Assembly: GCA_050011315.1 (NCBI GenBank)
Contig: JBEKJI010000010.1
Coordinates: 1 to 59,879 of the forward strand
Direction of reading: 5' to 3'
DNA: 59,879 nucleotides
Source of the DNA: Fen-549 sp050011315
Lineage (GTDB): Bacteria > Actinomycetota > Thermoleophilia > Gaiellales > Gaiellaceae
Shown here one piece after another: positions 50,957 to 59,407 of the stretch. A program made the position numbers and the translations under genes. The notes under the pieces are model-generated. The model had not been told where the DNA came from. It made no database searches and was given only the letters and a program-made list of their open reading frames with translations. Each line of letters begins with the position of its first letter. Position 1 is the stretch's first letter.

Positions 50957-51013
50957 CGGGGAAGGATAACCTCCTCCATTCGTCGGCTCGGCGCGAGTTG
51001 GTGAGAGCGCGGA

Positions 51014-51499
51014 CTACGCGCAGGAAACGGCGTTCGAAGCGATCCAGGCCGTCTGCGTGCCCGAGCCGAGAGCGACAGCCGCGACCTTGCCCGCCTCGAT
51101 CTCGAACCAGAGCTTCGAGTCGAGACGGTATGCGTACTCGCCACCCGCGAGGTTCACCTTCACCGCCGAGTTGTAGGCGCTCTTGACGGCCGAGGCCTTG
51201 GAGCAGGGCCCCACCTTCTCGGCGGTCATGAAGGCTGCCCCGGTCGTGACGATGTAACGGCCGGAGTTCGTTCCGGTCTTGAAGTAGACCTCGACGTGGC
51301 CCGCGTAGTTGAGGCGCGTGAGCCCGCCCTCGAGATTGTCGGTGCTGGTCGGCTTGCCGTAGACCGCCTTGTAGGCGGCGCGCGTCTGGCCGAGCTTGCC
51401 CTTACCGATCGAGCTCGTGGTGATCAGGTGTGAGCCGCCGGCGAGCGCGACCGAAGCGGAGGCGAGCGCGGCGACCGCTATGAGTGTTATCAGTCGCAT
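51014..51499 (-). CDS. Small secreted protein
   Basis: 161-residue exported protein. The signal peptide LITLIAVAALASASVALA is followed by a mature beta-rich domain: IGKGKLGQTRAAYKAVYGKP, LNYAGHVEVYFKTG, LDSKLWFEIEAGKVAAVALGSG. Two Cys (GPCSKA and the penultimate Cys) may pair. The GLGMTRAEVEALLGKP-like opening recalls SmpA/OmlA or DUF-type secreted domains common in actinobacteria. No name can be given. The start is close to the divergent M20 gene. Confidence 0.7.
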   Translation of the reverse strand: MRLITLIAVAALASASVALAGGSHLITTSSIGKGKLGQTRAAYKAVYGKPTSTDNLEGGLTRLNYAGHVEVYFKTGTNSGRYIVTTGAAFMTAEKVGPCSKASAVKSAYNSAVKVNLAGGEYAYRLDSKLWFEIEAGKVAAVALGSGTQTAWIASNAVSCA

Positions 51500-51525
51500 G
51501 GATTCACCCTAGTACACTGCCCGCC

Positions 51526-52869
51526 GTGAGCCAAGAACTCCTTGCCGAGCTAGCGGAATGGATCGCAATCCCGAGTGTCAGCGCCGATCCCGAGCGCGCC
51601 GGCGACGTCGAGCGAGCTGGCGAGTGGCTGGCCGGGAAGATCCGCGAAGCGGGCGGCAAGGCTGCGAGAATCGACTGGCAAGGGCAACCGCTCGTGGTCG
51701 GCGAGATCACCGCCTCCGGCGGCGGCGATGCGCCGACCGTGCTCTGCTACGGGCACTTCGACGTGCAGTCGGTCGCGCCGCTCGACCTCTGGGAGTCCGA
51801 TCCCTTCACGCTCGAAGAGCGCGACGGCTGGCTCTACGGGCGCGGCACCGCCGACGACAAGGGGCAGTTGCTGATCTTGCTCGAGGCGGCCAGGTCGCTC
51901 GCCCGCGAAGGAGCCCTGCCGGTCAACGTCCGCTTTGCCTGCGACGGCGAGGAGGAGATCGGCGGCCATTCGATCGCCGACTACCTGGCTGCCGACGAGC
52001 GCGGCGCCGACGCCTGCCTGATCTTCGACATCTCGATGATCGAGCGCGACGTCCCCGTCTTCACGATCGCCTCGCGCGGTCTCGCCTACTTCCACCTCGA
52101 GCTGGTGAGCGGCGAGCGCGATTTGCACTCCGGCGTCTACGGCGGCGCCGCCATGAATGCGCTGCACGCGCTCACCGAGACACTGGCGGCGGTGCTGCCG
52201 GCCGAGGGCAACCTGCCCGAGTCGCTGCTGGCGGGAGTCGTGCCGCCCAGCGCCGAGGAGCTGGCGTCGATCGCCGCCCTTCCGCCCGGCGCAAGCGTTC
52301 TGGCCGAGCAGGGCGCCCGTCCCGCCGACGCGGGCGCCGAGGCGGAGTTCTACCTCCGCACCTGCGCCCTGCCGGCACTCGATCTGAACGGCATCGCGGG
52401 CGGCTCGCCCCACCTTCAAAAGACCGTGCTACCGGTTCGAGCCGAGGCGAACCTCTCGATTCGGCTCGCACCGGGCCAGAATCCCGAGACGATCGCGCAT
52501 GCGCTGGAGCGGCTCCTGCGCGAGGCGGCTCCCGCCGGCGCCGAGCTGCGGCTGCAGCTTCTCTCCTTCAGCCCTCCGGGCCTGGTCGACCAGAACGCGC
52601 CTGCGATCCAGCTCGCCCTCGCCGCTTTCGAGCGCTCCTTCGGCCACCGCCCGCTGCTCGTTCGCATAGGCGGAACGGTGCCGATCATTCACGCGCTCGA
52701 GACCGTCGGCATCCCGGCGATAGTGACCGGCTTCGACCTTCCCGAGGGGAACACTCATTCTCCCAACGAGCGCTTCTGGGCCGGTTACCTGGAGCCCGGC
52801 ATCGCCGCGGCCAGGGAGATCCTGAGCGAGTGGGGCGCTCGTCTCGAACCGAAGCACGCCGCCGCCTGA
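51526..52869 (+). CDS. M20-family dipeptidase
   Basis: 447-residue cytosolic metallopeptidase of the M20 (ArgE/DapE/CPG2/carnosinase-like) family. Zinc-site motifs are CYGHFDVQSVAP, GRGTADDKGQ, the catalytic/ligand Glu pair CDGEEEIGG, LIFDISM and a C-terminal GNTHSPNERF. The dimerisation domain carries SGERDLHSGVYGG. These features and length match dipeptidase PepV/CNDP-type enzymes. GTG 51526 is the start, just after the divergent secreted-protein gene. Confidence 0.92.
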   Translation: MSQELLAELAEWIAIPSVSADPERAGDVERAGEWLAGKIREAGGKAARIDWQGQPLVVGEITASGGGDAPTVLCYGHFDVQSVAPLDLWESDPFTLEERDGWLYGRGTADDKGQLLILLEAARSLAREGALPVNVRFACDGEEEIGGHSIADYLAADERGADACLIFDISMIERDVPVFTIASRGLAYFHLELVSGERDLHSGVYGGAAMNALHALTETLAAVLPAEGNLPESLLAGVVPPSAEELASIAALPPGASVLAEQGARPADAGAEAEFYLRTCALPALDLNGIAGGSPHLQKTVLPVRAEANLSIRLAPGQNPETIAHALERLLREAAPAGAELRLQLLSFSPPGLVDQNAPAIQLALAAFERSFGHRPLLVRIGGTVPIIHALETVGIPAIVTGFDLPEGNTHSPNERFWAGYLEPGIAAAREILSEWGARLEPKHAAA

Positions 52870-52902
52870 CCGCGCTCGGCGGGTCTTCGCTCTGAGGAGT
52901 AC

Positions 52903-53277
52903 CTAGACGGTCGCCGGCTCGGCGGACTCGGCGGCCGCCTGATGGTGCCGGCAGCCGAGCCAGCTGTGACCGAACTTGCTCATCTCGTGGATGATCGAGA
53001 GCAGGCCGATCCCCTTCTCGGTCAGCGAGTACTCGACCCGCGGCGGCGACTCGGGGAAGCTCTTGCGCTCGAGGAAGCCCTCGTGCTCGAGTGTGCGCAG
53101 GCGCTCGGAGAGCGTGCGCGGACTGATTCCAGGGCAAGCGTGCTCGAGCTCGCAGAAGCGCCGGGCGCCCTCGGAGAGGTCGTGCACGATCAGGGCCGTC
53201 CACTTGGCGCCGATGATCTCGGCGGTGGCCGCGACTCCGCAGCAGTCGGTCGCGTGAATGTCCGAAAGAGTCCGCAT
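52903..53277 (-). CDS. HxlR-family transcriptional regulator
   Basis: 124-residue winged-helix regulator. The HxlR pattern includes an N-terminal Cys pair (ATDCCGVAATAEIIGAKWTALIVHDL), RFCELEHACPGISPRTLSERLRTLEHEGFLERK and EYSLTEKGIGLLSIIHEM. Redox or electrophile sensing by the N-terminal Cys residues is known in the family. It is divergent from the VOC gene at 53409, a likely target (inference). Confidence 0.92.
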   Translation of the reverse strand: MRTLSDIHATDCCGVAATAEIIGAKWTALIVHDLSEGARRFCELEHACPGISPRTLSERLRTLEHEGFLERKSFPESPPRVEYSLTEKGIGLLSIIHEMSKFGHSWLGCRHHQAAAESAEPATV

Positions 53278-53408
53278 AGCAAGGATTCTACACCAAAACT
53301 ATCCCTTTTATAGTGGCGCCTCTCCTCGCCTTTCGATACCCGCGCCGGCATCCCTCGTTCGAGGGATGCTCTTGACGCTCACTGGCGCAGAGAGGCAGTA
53401 TCGGGCCC

Positions 53409-53777
53409 ATGATCGATCACGTGACTATCGGAGTAACCGACGTCGAGTCGGCGAAGAAGTTCTACAAGGCCGCGCTCAAACCGCTGGGATATACGGTCGG
53501 CTTCGAGGGCGAGTGGGGGGCGGGCTTCAAGAACGCCCAGGGCGCTCCTGACTTCTGGATCCGCCCTGAGAAGACTGTCACTCCCGTGCACGTTGCCTTC
53601 CACGCCGAAGACCGCGCTTTGGTAAGCGGGTTCTACGACGCGGCCCTCGCCGCGGGCGGGAAGGACAACGGAGCCCCCGGCATCCGTTCGCATTACCACG
53701 AGAACTACTACGGCGCTTTCGTGCTGGACGCAGACGGTCACAACATCGAAGCCGTCTGTCACAAGCCCGAGGCCTAA
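53409..53777 (+). CDS. VOC-family (glyoxalase/dioxygenase-like) protein
   Basis: 122-residue vicinal-oxygen-chelate fold protein. It has DHVTIGVTDVESAKKFYKAALKPLGY at the N-terminus and HVAFHAEDRALVSGFYDAALAAGGKDNGAPGIR in the middle. HENYYGAFVLDADGHNIEAVCH follows, with the His and Glu positions that bind metal in this family. The substrate is unknown. It is convergent with a close paralogue at 53813-54184, and a strong hairpin lies between them. Confidence 0.9.
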   Translation: MIDHVTIGVTDVESAKKFYKAALKPLGYTVGFEGEWGAGFKNAQGAPDFWIRPEKTVTPVHVAFHAEDRALVSGFYDAALAAGGKDNGAPGIRSHYHENYYGAFVLDADGHNIEAVCHKPEA

Positions 53778-53785
53778 AACAGAAA

Positions 53786-53824
53786 AACCGCGGCTGAGCG
53801 CCGGAAAGGAGCTCAGCCGCGGTT
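53786..53824. terminator. 14-bp perfect hairpin between convergent VOC genes
   Basis: AACCGCGGCTGAGC (53786-53799) and its exact complement (53811-53824) form a stem with an 11-nt loop. A run of A residues on the left gives a U-tract for minus-strand transcripts, making it an intrinsic terminator at least in that direction. The right arm includes the stop codon of the minus-strand gene. Confidence 0.85.
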
Positions 53825-54184
53825 CACACTCTGGCAGACGACCTCGATGTTGTTCCCATCCGTATCGAGGACGAAGGCCGCGTAGTAGTTCTCGTGCACG
53901 TTCAAGCGGAGCCCCGGCCCGCCGTTGTCGCTGCCGCCGGCCGCCAGCGCGGCGGCGTGGAAGGCGTCGACGAGCGCGCGCTCCTCGACGGCGAAGGCGA
54001 CGTGGGTCGGAGTGACCGCGTCTTTCTTTCGGAGCGAGAACTCCCAGATGCCGGCCGGGTTGGCAATCCCGATCGCCTCCGGGTACTCGCCCGCGACCGT
54101 GAAGCCGAGCGGCTCGAGCGCTCCCAGATAGAACGCCCTGCCTCGATTCAGGTCGGTGACGTTGATGCTGATGTGATCGAGCAT
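53813..54184 (-). CDS. VOC-family protein, paralogue of 53409-53777
   Basis: 123-residue VOC-fold protein. It has DHISINVTDLNRGRAFYLGALEPLGF, THVAFAVEERALVDAFHAAALAAGGSDNGGPGLR and HENYYAAFVLDTDGNNIEVVC. The two convergent genes are clearly homologous (AALAAGG.DNG.PG and HENYY.AFVLD.DG.NIE.VC shared), so a local inverted duplication is likely. The substrate is unknown. Confidence 0.9.
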   Translation of the reverse strand: MLDHISINVTDLNRGRAFYLGALEPLGFTVAGEYPEAIGIANPAGIWEFSLRKKDAVTPTHVAFAVEERALVDAFHAAALAAGGSDNGGPGLRLNVHENYYAAFVLDTDGNNIEVVCQSVNRG

Positions 54185-54444
54185 GGGCGCGATCCTATTG
54201 GAAGTCTCGCGACGAGCGCGAGCGCCGGAGCTTTGCGCGGCGGCTCGGCGTCTCCGTAGCGAGAAGGACGATCTACCCGGAGCGCGAAAAACGTCCTCCG
54301 CGGGGGAGCGGCACGCTGCGGCGAGCTTTCACCTTCGTTCCCATCAGTCGAAGACAAAGGGGGAGTCCGAGCTTTGATAGAAGCCCGTAAACACGCTACT
54401 TTCCGGCGTGGCCTACGCTGGCAGCGAGCACTGGTGTCGCGCCG

Positions 54445-54612
54445 ATGAGCGCAATGCTCGGTTCCTCGCGCCGTGACAGCCGCCTGCGGGTTCGCCTCGA
54501 GAACGGCGAGATCGTGCTCGTGGACAATCCCGCCGGCCCGCTGCGCTCCTGGATGCTGCGTCTGCTCACACGGCTAGAAGTGCTCTTCAGTCCACCCAAC
54601 TCACGTCTCTAG
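54445..54612 (+). CDS. Possible 55-residue protein
   Basis: ATG 54445 to TAG 54612 encodes MSAMLGSSRRDSRLRVRLEN, then GEIVLVDNPAGPLRSWMLRL and a short hydrophobic/basic end. The codon pattern and the RLENGEIVLVDNPAGPL stretch look protein-like, and a dispersed repeat starts right after its stop, as at other genes. No family was recognised. The preceding 54185-54444 shows nothing else. Confidence 0.4.
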   Translation: MSAMLGSSRRDSRLRVRLENGEIVLVDNPAGPLRSWMLRLLTRLEVLFSPPNSRL

Positions 54613-55055
54613 AGCTCGTTTCGGCGACCCGCCGACTGGATGCGATGAGGCACCACGTTCCGCCGCCCCCCGTCATGAGCGCGAAGTGGAATGAAGACCC
54701 GTCGATTGGGTGCGATCGGTGGATGCGAGGCTAGGACGCAGTGTCGCGTTTGTAGCCGGAGGCTACGGGCGCGACCGAGGACAACGCATCGCGCTTGCCA
54801 AGCGCGGCCAGGCGATGGAGTGCTTCGTTTCACTTGGCGCTCAAAACAAACCCACCCGCGGGGTCGTGAAACGGTAGCGAGAAAGAGCGCACGAAATGTG
54901 CCGGTTTCGTGCCGAATCAGCGCCGCACCGCGAGATCGTCCTTAGCCGGTGCTTCTCTGTTTCCAGCCGAGCTCAGGCAACAAGGACAACGCATCGCGCC
55001 GCCGAGCGCGGCCAGGCGGTGGAGTGCTTCATTCGAAACGAGCTCCTAGCCGTTA
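54610..55055. repeat. Composite dispersed-repeat cluster
   Basis: Plus-strand units begin at 54610 (AGCTCGTTTCGGCGACCCGC) and 54679 (GCGAAGTGGAATGAAGAC). Minus-strand units read leftward from about 54843 and 55055, each with GGACAACGCATCGCG...GGCCAGGCG.TGGAGTGCTTC on the plus strand. The last abuts the TAG of the secreted-protein gene. The segment 54840-54935 matches the 46060-46140 repeats in reverse orientation. There is no supported gene in this stretch. Confidence 0.6.
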
Positions 55056-55970
55056 CTAACCGGAGCGCAGGCTCGAGGTGTCTACCACCTCGAAGTCGGC
55101 GCCAGTGACGCCGCCGATCGTGTGCAGCAGGTCGTCGTTCCAGCGCGCGTCGGGGGCGCCGGAGATGAACCAGTTCGCGCCGTTGTCGGCCACGATCATC
55201 CCGTAGCGCTTGAGCGCCGTCAGGATGACGCGGACCGGGCGCGGGAAGCCGCTCGTGTCAAAGTCGGCGCGCAGGCGCACGCGCAGGCCCATCGGCGGCA
55301 GGCTCGGATCGGTCTGATCGCTGGCCTGGTGACGCGCCGGATAGATGAAGGTGTTGCGGGTGTTCTCGACCGTGAACCGGAGCGCGTGGTCGATTTGGCC
55401 GCGGGCGACCTCGTCGTAGCGGGCGAGACCGGGCAGGATCGGCAGGCCGGCCGCGTCGGCCGAGGTCCAGGTCTTTGGCCGCAACTTGTTCGAGCGAAGG
55501 TTCCAGATCGCCCCGGAGCCCGCACGCCAGCCCGTTTTTGTCTTCTGGAGCGCGTACAGCTCGTACAGGTAGCAGCGGTCGCGATCGACGATCAGCGCGT
55601 GGTGGTCGCTGCCTCCCTCGATCTTGACGTTGGCCGGGATCGGATAGGGCCCCTTGTCGCTCTCGCTCGCATAGAGGAAGGAGAGGCGGTAGCGCTTCGT
55701 CTTCTTATTGGCGATCGTGTAGGGGATCCCGTTCGGATGTCCGTCCCAGACCGTGCCGAAATCGGGATGAAGCCCGACGTCGAGCCCGATCGAGTTGATG
55801 ATCGCGTTGGAGTTTGCCGCCACGGGCAGTGTGTCGACGCGCTTGTTCCAGACGTTGGAGGTGGGGAAGAGCGGACACTTCGGCGCTCCGGGCAGGCGCG
55901 GAGCCGTGGCCGCGCCGGCGCTCGAGGCCAGCACCAAGACGGCAACCAGAACCGCTCGCACCCCCCTCAT
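55056..55970 (-). CDS. Secreted protein of unknown function
   Basis: 304-residue exported protein. A signal peptide (AVLVAVLVLASSAGAATA) is followed by CPLFPTSNVWNKRVDTLPVAANS, GVTVWDGHPNGIPY-like FGTVWDGHPNGIPYTI, YPIPANVKIEGGSDHHALIVDRDRC, RGQIDHALRFTVENTR, IYPARHQAS and RYGMIVADNGANWFISGAPDARW. This block order is found in secreted proteins of actinobacteria and acidobacteria, but I know no activity for it. Conserved His and Asp residues suggest a hydrolase or binding protein. Confidence 0.8.
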   Translation of the reverse strand: MRGVRAVLVAVLVLASSAGAATAPRLPGAPKCPLFPTSNVWNKRVDTLPVAANSNAIINSIGLDVGLHPDFGTVWDGHPNGIPYTIANKKTKRYRLSFLYASESDKGPYPIPANVKIEGGSDHHALIVDRDRCYLYELYALQKTKTGWRAGSGAIWNLRSNKLRPKTWTSADAAGLPILPGLARYDEVARGQIDHALRFTVENTRNTFIYPARHQASDQTDPSLPPMGLRVRLRADFDTSGFPRPVRVILTALKRYGMIVADNGANWFISGAPDARWNDDLLHTIGGVTGADFEVVDTSSLRSG

Positions 55971-56064
55971 CTCTGGAGAACTCCCTTCTGCATGAAGCGG
56001 TTGTTCATTTGAGACGAGTTCTCACCTAGTCTTACATCAGGTCTCGGGAAAGGGGAGCCCCCAA

Positions 56065-56505
56065 ATGGCGCAGACGACGGTTCACATTCGCTCGGTTCAC
56101 AACGCCAACTTCTCGGTCGGCTGGGCGGGCAAGCACTCGCTCACCATCGATCGGCCCGAGCACGAGGCCGGCTCCGGTTACGGGTTCTCGGGCGCCGATC
56201 TGTTGATGATGGCGATCGGCGCCTGCTACGCGAACGACCTCCAGCGCGAGGCCGAACGGCGCGGGATCGTTCTTCACGGTATGCGCGTCGTATGCGAGTG
56301 CGACTGGGGCGGCGAGCCGCCGCGTGCGCAGGACATTCGCCTGAGCGTCCGCATCGAGGCGGCGGCGGACGAGGACGAGATCCTCGAGCTGGCCGAGAGC
56401 ATCGACCAGCAGAGCCGCGTGCACAACACGCTCCGGCTCGGGGCCGAGATCCCGGCCGCCGAGTGCGAGATCGTCTCGATCGAGATCGAGAAGGAAAGTC
56501 CTTAG
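56065..56505 (+). CDS. OsmC-family protein
   Basis: 146-residue OsmC/YhfA-type protein. Members reduce organic hydroperoxides through two Cys residues. The first Cys is in MMAIGACYANDLQREAERRG, and a second region VVCECDWGGEPPRAQDIRLSVRIEA contains CECD near the usual place. The C-terminus ends EIPAAECEIVSIEIE. Start ATG 56065. The TAG stop is partly formed by the target duplication of the adjacent MITE-like element. Confidence 0.88.
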   Translation: MAQTTVHIRSVHNANFSVGWAGKHSLTIDRPEHEAGSGYGFSGADLLMMAIGACYANDLQREAERRGIVLHGMRVVCECDWGGEPPRAQDIRLSVRIEAAADEDEILELAESIDQQSRVHNTLRLGAEIPAAECEIVSIEIEKESP

Positions 56506-56667
56506 GGCCTATCCCGCCAGGTCTACACGCCCGAAGCGGCCGCCCCGCGGCGCCAGTGCCCGCCCAGACCGTTCGCCGCACTACCAGTGCGCCTTCACGG
56601 CCCGTCCGGCCCCTGGCGCCGCGGGGCGGCCGCTTCGACCGCGCACCCCTAACGGGATAGGCCCTTA
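56502..56667. mobile_element. 160-bp MITE-like element with TTA target duplication
   Basis: Terminal inverted repeats GGGCCTATCCCG (56505-56516) and CGGGATAGGCCC (56653-56664) are perfect. TTA occurs directly outside both ends (56502-56504 and 56665-56667). Inside, a second inverted pair of about 24 bp (GAAGCGGCCGCCCCGCGGCG...) makes the whole able to fold into a long hairpin. No coding sequence is present. The TTA duplication and GGGCC-type ends suit a non-autonomous IS5-type element; an IS5-like transposase tail lies at the left edge of the window. Confidence 0.72.
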
Positions 56668-57726
56668 GCTCGCCGCGGTCGGCAGCTCGAGCGGGGGATA
56701 GGCGCCGCGGATCTCGTCCACGAACGTCGCCAGGCGCTCGGCCAGCTCGGCGTCGTCGATCTCGAGCATGTTCTCGGCGTTGCTCTCGCCCGAGCGGGAG
56801 AGGTTGAAGCTGCCGAGGAAGACGGCGTCGTCGGCCACCACCACCTTGGCGTGCATGTAGTCGTGCACGCTCTCGGGGTTCCAGGGGGTTGAGCGCTTGC
56901 CGCTGAAGGGCGCGTGCTCGATCAACGAGCGTAGTGCCGACTCCTTCCAGCCGACGTGCGGCTTGGTGCGCCACTGCTCGATCACCTCGGCGATTTGGGT
57001 GGCGTCGAGCACACCGGCGATGTCGGGCCGTCCGTGCGAGTTGTTGGCGCTCAGCTCGGCCAGGGTGCCGAGGATCGGGCCCGAGGTTAGAACCGGCGAG
57101 GCGATACGGATACGGCTCCGGGCCTGGCCGAGACGGCGCGCGATCCGATGCGCGAGCGCAGTGCCGTGCCCGGGCGCGAACCAGGGTCTGACACGATCAC
57201 CCGCGACGTCGATCGGGGCCGAATCGACGTGACCGGAATGCGCGACGTCGGGTCTCTCCCAGAGCTCCTCGAAGTTCTGCCGGAAGCGGGCCGCGAGCGC
57301 CTTCGAGGAAACGATCGCGATCAAATTCTCCTCCCGCGTCCAGGAGTCGTCGGTCCAGTTGGTCGAGCCGGTTAGAACGGTCTCGTCGTCACGGACGATG
57401 TACTTGTGGTGCATCAAGTCGGGCACCCCGGGAATCGCGCGCGTCTCGACCGGAAGGGCCTCCACCAGCTCCGGCTTCGCGATCGGAGGTCTCGGGACGG
57501 CGATCGCCTTGCCGAAATCGACGTTGTAGACGAGGCGAACGCGAACGTTCCGCGTCAGCGCCTCGGTGAACGCGGCTCTGATCGGCGCGGCGTTCTCGCT
57601 CACCAGATGCACGTCGTAGAGCGCCAGCTCCAGCGTCTGCCTGGCGGCGGAGATGAACGACGCGAGCTCTGCGGCCACGCTCGCCGCTTTCTGGCCGCCG
57701 TCGCGCAGGAGGGTGACGTCGACCAC
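56665..57726 (-). CDS. Phospholipase D-like protein
   Basis: 353-residue PLD-superfamily protein with two HKD motifs: MHHKYIVRDDETVLTGSTNWT (about residues 105-125) and YMHAKVVVADDAVFLGSFNLS (about 290-310). Such cytosolic proteins may be phosphodiesterases or nucleases. No signal peptide is present. GTG 57726 overlaps the TAG of the upstream gene, giving tight coupling. The TAA stop coincides with the TTA target duplication of the MITE-like element. Confidence 0.88.
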   Translation of the reverse strand: MVDVTLLRDGGQKAASVAAELASFISAARQTLELALYDVHLVSENAAPIRAAFTEALTRNVRVRLVYNVDFGKAIAVPRPPIAKPELVEALPVETRAIPGVPDLMHHKYIVRDDETVLTGSTNWTDDSWTREENLIAIVSSKALAARFRQNFEELWERPDVAHSGHVDSAPIDVAGDRVRPWFAPGHGTALAHRIARRLGQARSRIRIASPVLTSGPILGTLAELSANNSHGRPDIAGVLDATQIAEVIEQWRTKPHVGWKESALRSLIEHAPFSGKRSTPWNPESVHDYMHAKVVVADDAVFLGSFNLSRSGESNAENMLEIDDAELAERLATFVDEIRGAYPPLELPTAAS

Positions 57727-58148
57727 TAGATCGTGTTGGGAGTGGGTCTGTCGTTCCAGACTTCGCGCGCGATCTTCCAGCTGCCGTCTTCGCCTCGGCG
57801 CAGGATGTGCAGCCCCTTGCCGTGCGCGACCTGCAGCTGGCCGCCGCTCTTCGGCTCCAGGCGCCAGCTGTAGCTGAAGCGGTGGAAAGCCAGGTCGCCG
57901 GAGACCTCGGTCTCGTCGTGCTTGAAGCCGAGCCATTCGACGCGCCACTGCCCGAGAAACTCGCGCAGCCAGGCGCGCAGCTCCTCTCCGCCCATCGAGG
58001 GAAGCCCCGGCGGTTGAAAGAGAGCGTCTTCGCTGAGCACGGCCAGGTAGCCGTCGATGTCGTCGTCTTCGATCGCGCGCACCTCGGCGTCGACGGTCTC
58101 GTTGACGCGCTTGATCTCCTGCTGTTTCGCCTCGTTCGTCTCGGCCAC
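57726..58148 (-). CDS. SnoaL/DUF4440-like (NTF2-fold) protein
   Basis: 140-residue protein with the NTF2-like pattern: helices NEAKQQEIKRVNETVDAEVRAIEDDDIDGYLAVLSEDALFQPPGL, then strands WRVEWLGFKHDETEVSGDLAFHRFSYSWRLEPK and VAHGKGLHILRRGEDGSWKIAREVWND. Family members are ligand-binding or ketosteroid-isomerase-like; the substrate is unknown. GTG 58148 is preferred for the AGGAG 7 nt upstream; in-frame ATGs at 58211 and 58298 exist. It is coupled to the PLD-like gene. Confidence 0.82.
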   Translation of the reverse strand: MAETNEAKQQEIKRVNETVDAEVRAIEDDDIDGYLAVLSEDALFQPPGLPSMGGEELRAWLREFLGQWRVEWLGFKHDETEVSGDLAFHRFSYSWRLEPKSGGQLQVAHGKGLHILRRGEDGSWKIAREVWNDRPTPNTI

Positions 58149-58324
58149 TTCGTCTCTCCTCTTATGGAGCTCCACCGGTGCTCCCCAGAAGTTGGGGATT
58201 GTACGTGCCATCGTCTCGACCGGCCTTAAGACGACGGTGAGAGAGGTCCGGCCTGCGCTTCGGACTGCCAACTCGCGACGGGGCGCTCCGTCCCTCATGC
58301 GGGAATCCGACGCTGAAACGTCGG

Positions 58325-58358
58325 TTGCAGCATCACATAGCTTTGTGCTATCACATAG
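58325..58358 (+). promoter_or_regulatory. Promoter with repeated ATCACATAG before the SPFH gene
   Basis: TTGCAG (58325-58330), an 18-nt spacer and TATCAC (58349-58354) form a possible promoter. ATCACATAG occurs twice (58332-58340 and 58350-58358), 18 bp apart. ATAGC-N5-GCTAT in between is an inverted repeat, so this is a candidate operator. It lies in the 259-bp divergent gap between the SnoaL-like and SPFH genes. Confidence 0.4.
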
Positions 58359-58407
58359 ATATCACAGAACACGGCCGGCCACCCGGCACGAACGACGGAG
58401 GAGTCCC

Positions 58408-59397
58408 ATGAGCAGTGAGCGCCAAACTACGGTCTGGTCGGGCTGGCCGATGTTGCCAATCACCATGGCGCTGTACATCCTCGGCCCGGTCCTCTTCATC
58501 TTCTCGAGCACCGAGGCGAGCAAAGACGCCGCCGGTGCTTCGCATCCGGTGACGTGGATGATCTGGACAGGCATCGGCTGCCTCGTGCTGGCGGCGCTGT
58601 CCTCGCGGGGTTTCTTCACGCTTCAGCCCAACGAGGCGCGCGTCCTGATCCTCTTCGGCCGCTACAAGGGGACGACGCGGCAGGTCGGGTTCCGCTGGGG
58701 CAACCCGTTCTTCAGCAACGGGTCTGCTTCCACGGTCAGGGAAAGGCTCGGACTCAACCGCGGCGACACGGGCGGAACGCAGGCGGCGCGGCGCCTGCCT
58801 CGCTACAAGATCTCGCTGCGTGCCCGCACGCTGAACGGCGACAAGCTGAAGGTGAACGACCGGGCGGGCAATCCCGTCGACATCGCCGCGGTGGTGGTCT
58901 GGCACGTACAGGACACGGCGCAGGCGATCTTCGACGTCGACGACTTCGAGGCGTACGTGGGGATGCAGAGCGAGACCTCTCTCCGGCACCTGGCCACGTC
59001 GTATGCCTACGACCACGGAGAGGGCGAGGAGACGACGATCACCCTGCGCGGCAACGTCGACGAGGTGTCGGACGCGCTGAAGCAGGAGCTGGGAGAGCGT
59101 GTCGCCAAGGCCGGCGTCGCGGTCGACGAGGCGCGTCTAACGCACCTGGCCTACGCGCCCGAGATCGCGCAGGCGATGCTCCGCCGCCAGCAGGCCGAGG
59201 CGATCATCGCCGCGCGCCAGAAGATCGTGCAGGGAGCCGTGGGCATGGTCGAGCAGGCGCTGCATTCCCTCAGCGAGCAGCACGTGGTCGAGTTCGACGA
59301 GGAGCGCAAGGCGGCGATGGTGAGCAACCTGATGGTCGTGCTCTGCGGCGAGTCCCAGGTCACGCCGATCGTGAACACGGGGACGCTCTACCAGTGA
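58408..59397 (+). CDS. SPFH/Band 7 domain membrane protein
   Basis: 329-residue stomatin/prohibitin-like protein. Two N-terminal membrane segments (about 16-33 and 47-66) precede the SPFH domain: SSRGFFTLQPNEARVLILFGRYKGTTRQVGFRWGNPF, NPVDIAAVVVWHVQDTAQAIFDVDDFEAYV and EARLTHLAYAPEIAQAMLRRQQAEAIIAAR. A C-terminal helix follows. Such proteins scaffold membrane microdomains. ATG 58408 has GGAGGAG upstream. It forms an operon with the ribbon-helix-helix gene 10 bp downstream. Confidence 0.93.
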   Translation: MSSERQTTVWSGWPMLPITMALYILGPVLFIFSSTEASKDAAGASHPVTWMIWTGIGCLVLAALSSRGFFTLQPNEARVLILFGRYKGTTRQVGFRWGNPFFSNGSASTVRERLGLNRGDTGGTQAARRLPRYKISLRARTLNGDKLKVNDRAGNPVDIAAVVVWHVQDTAQAIFDVDDFEAYVGMQSETSLRHLATSYAYDHGEGEETTITLRGNVDEVSDALKQELGERVAKAGVAVDEARLTHLAYAPEIAQAMLRRQQAEAIIAARQKIVQGAVGMVEQALHSLSEQHVVEFDEERKAAMVSNLMVVLCGESQVTPIVNTGTLYQ

Positions 59398-59407
59398 GGA
59401 CCGGTTG

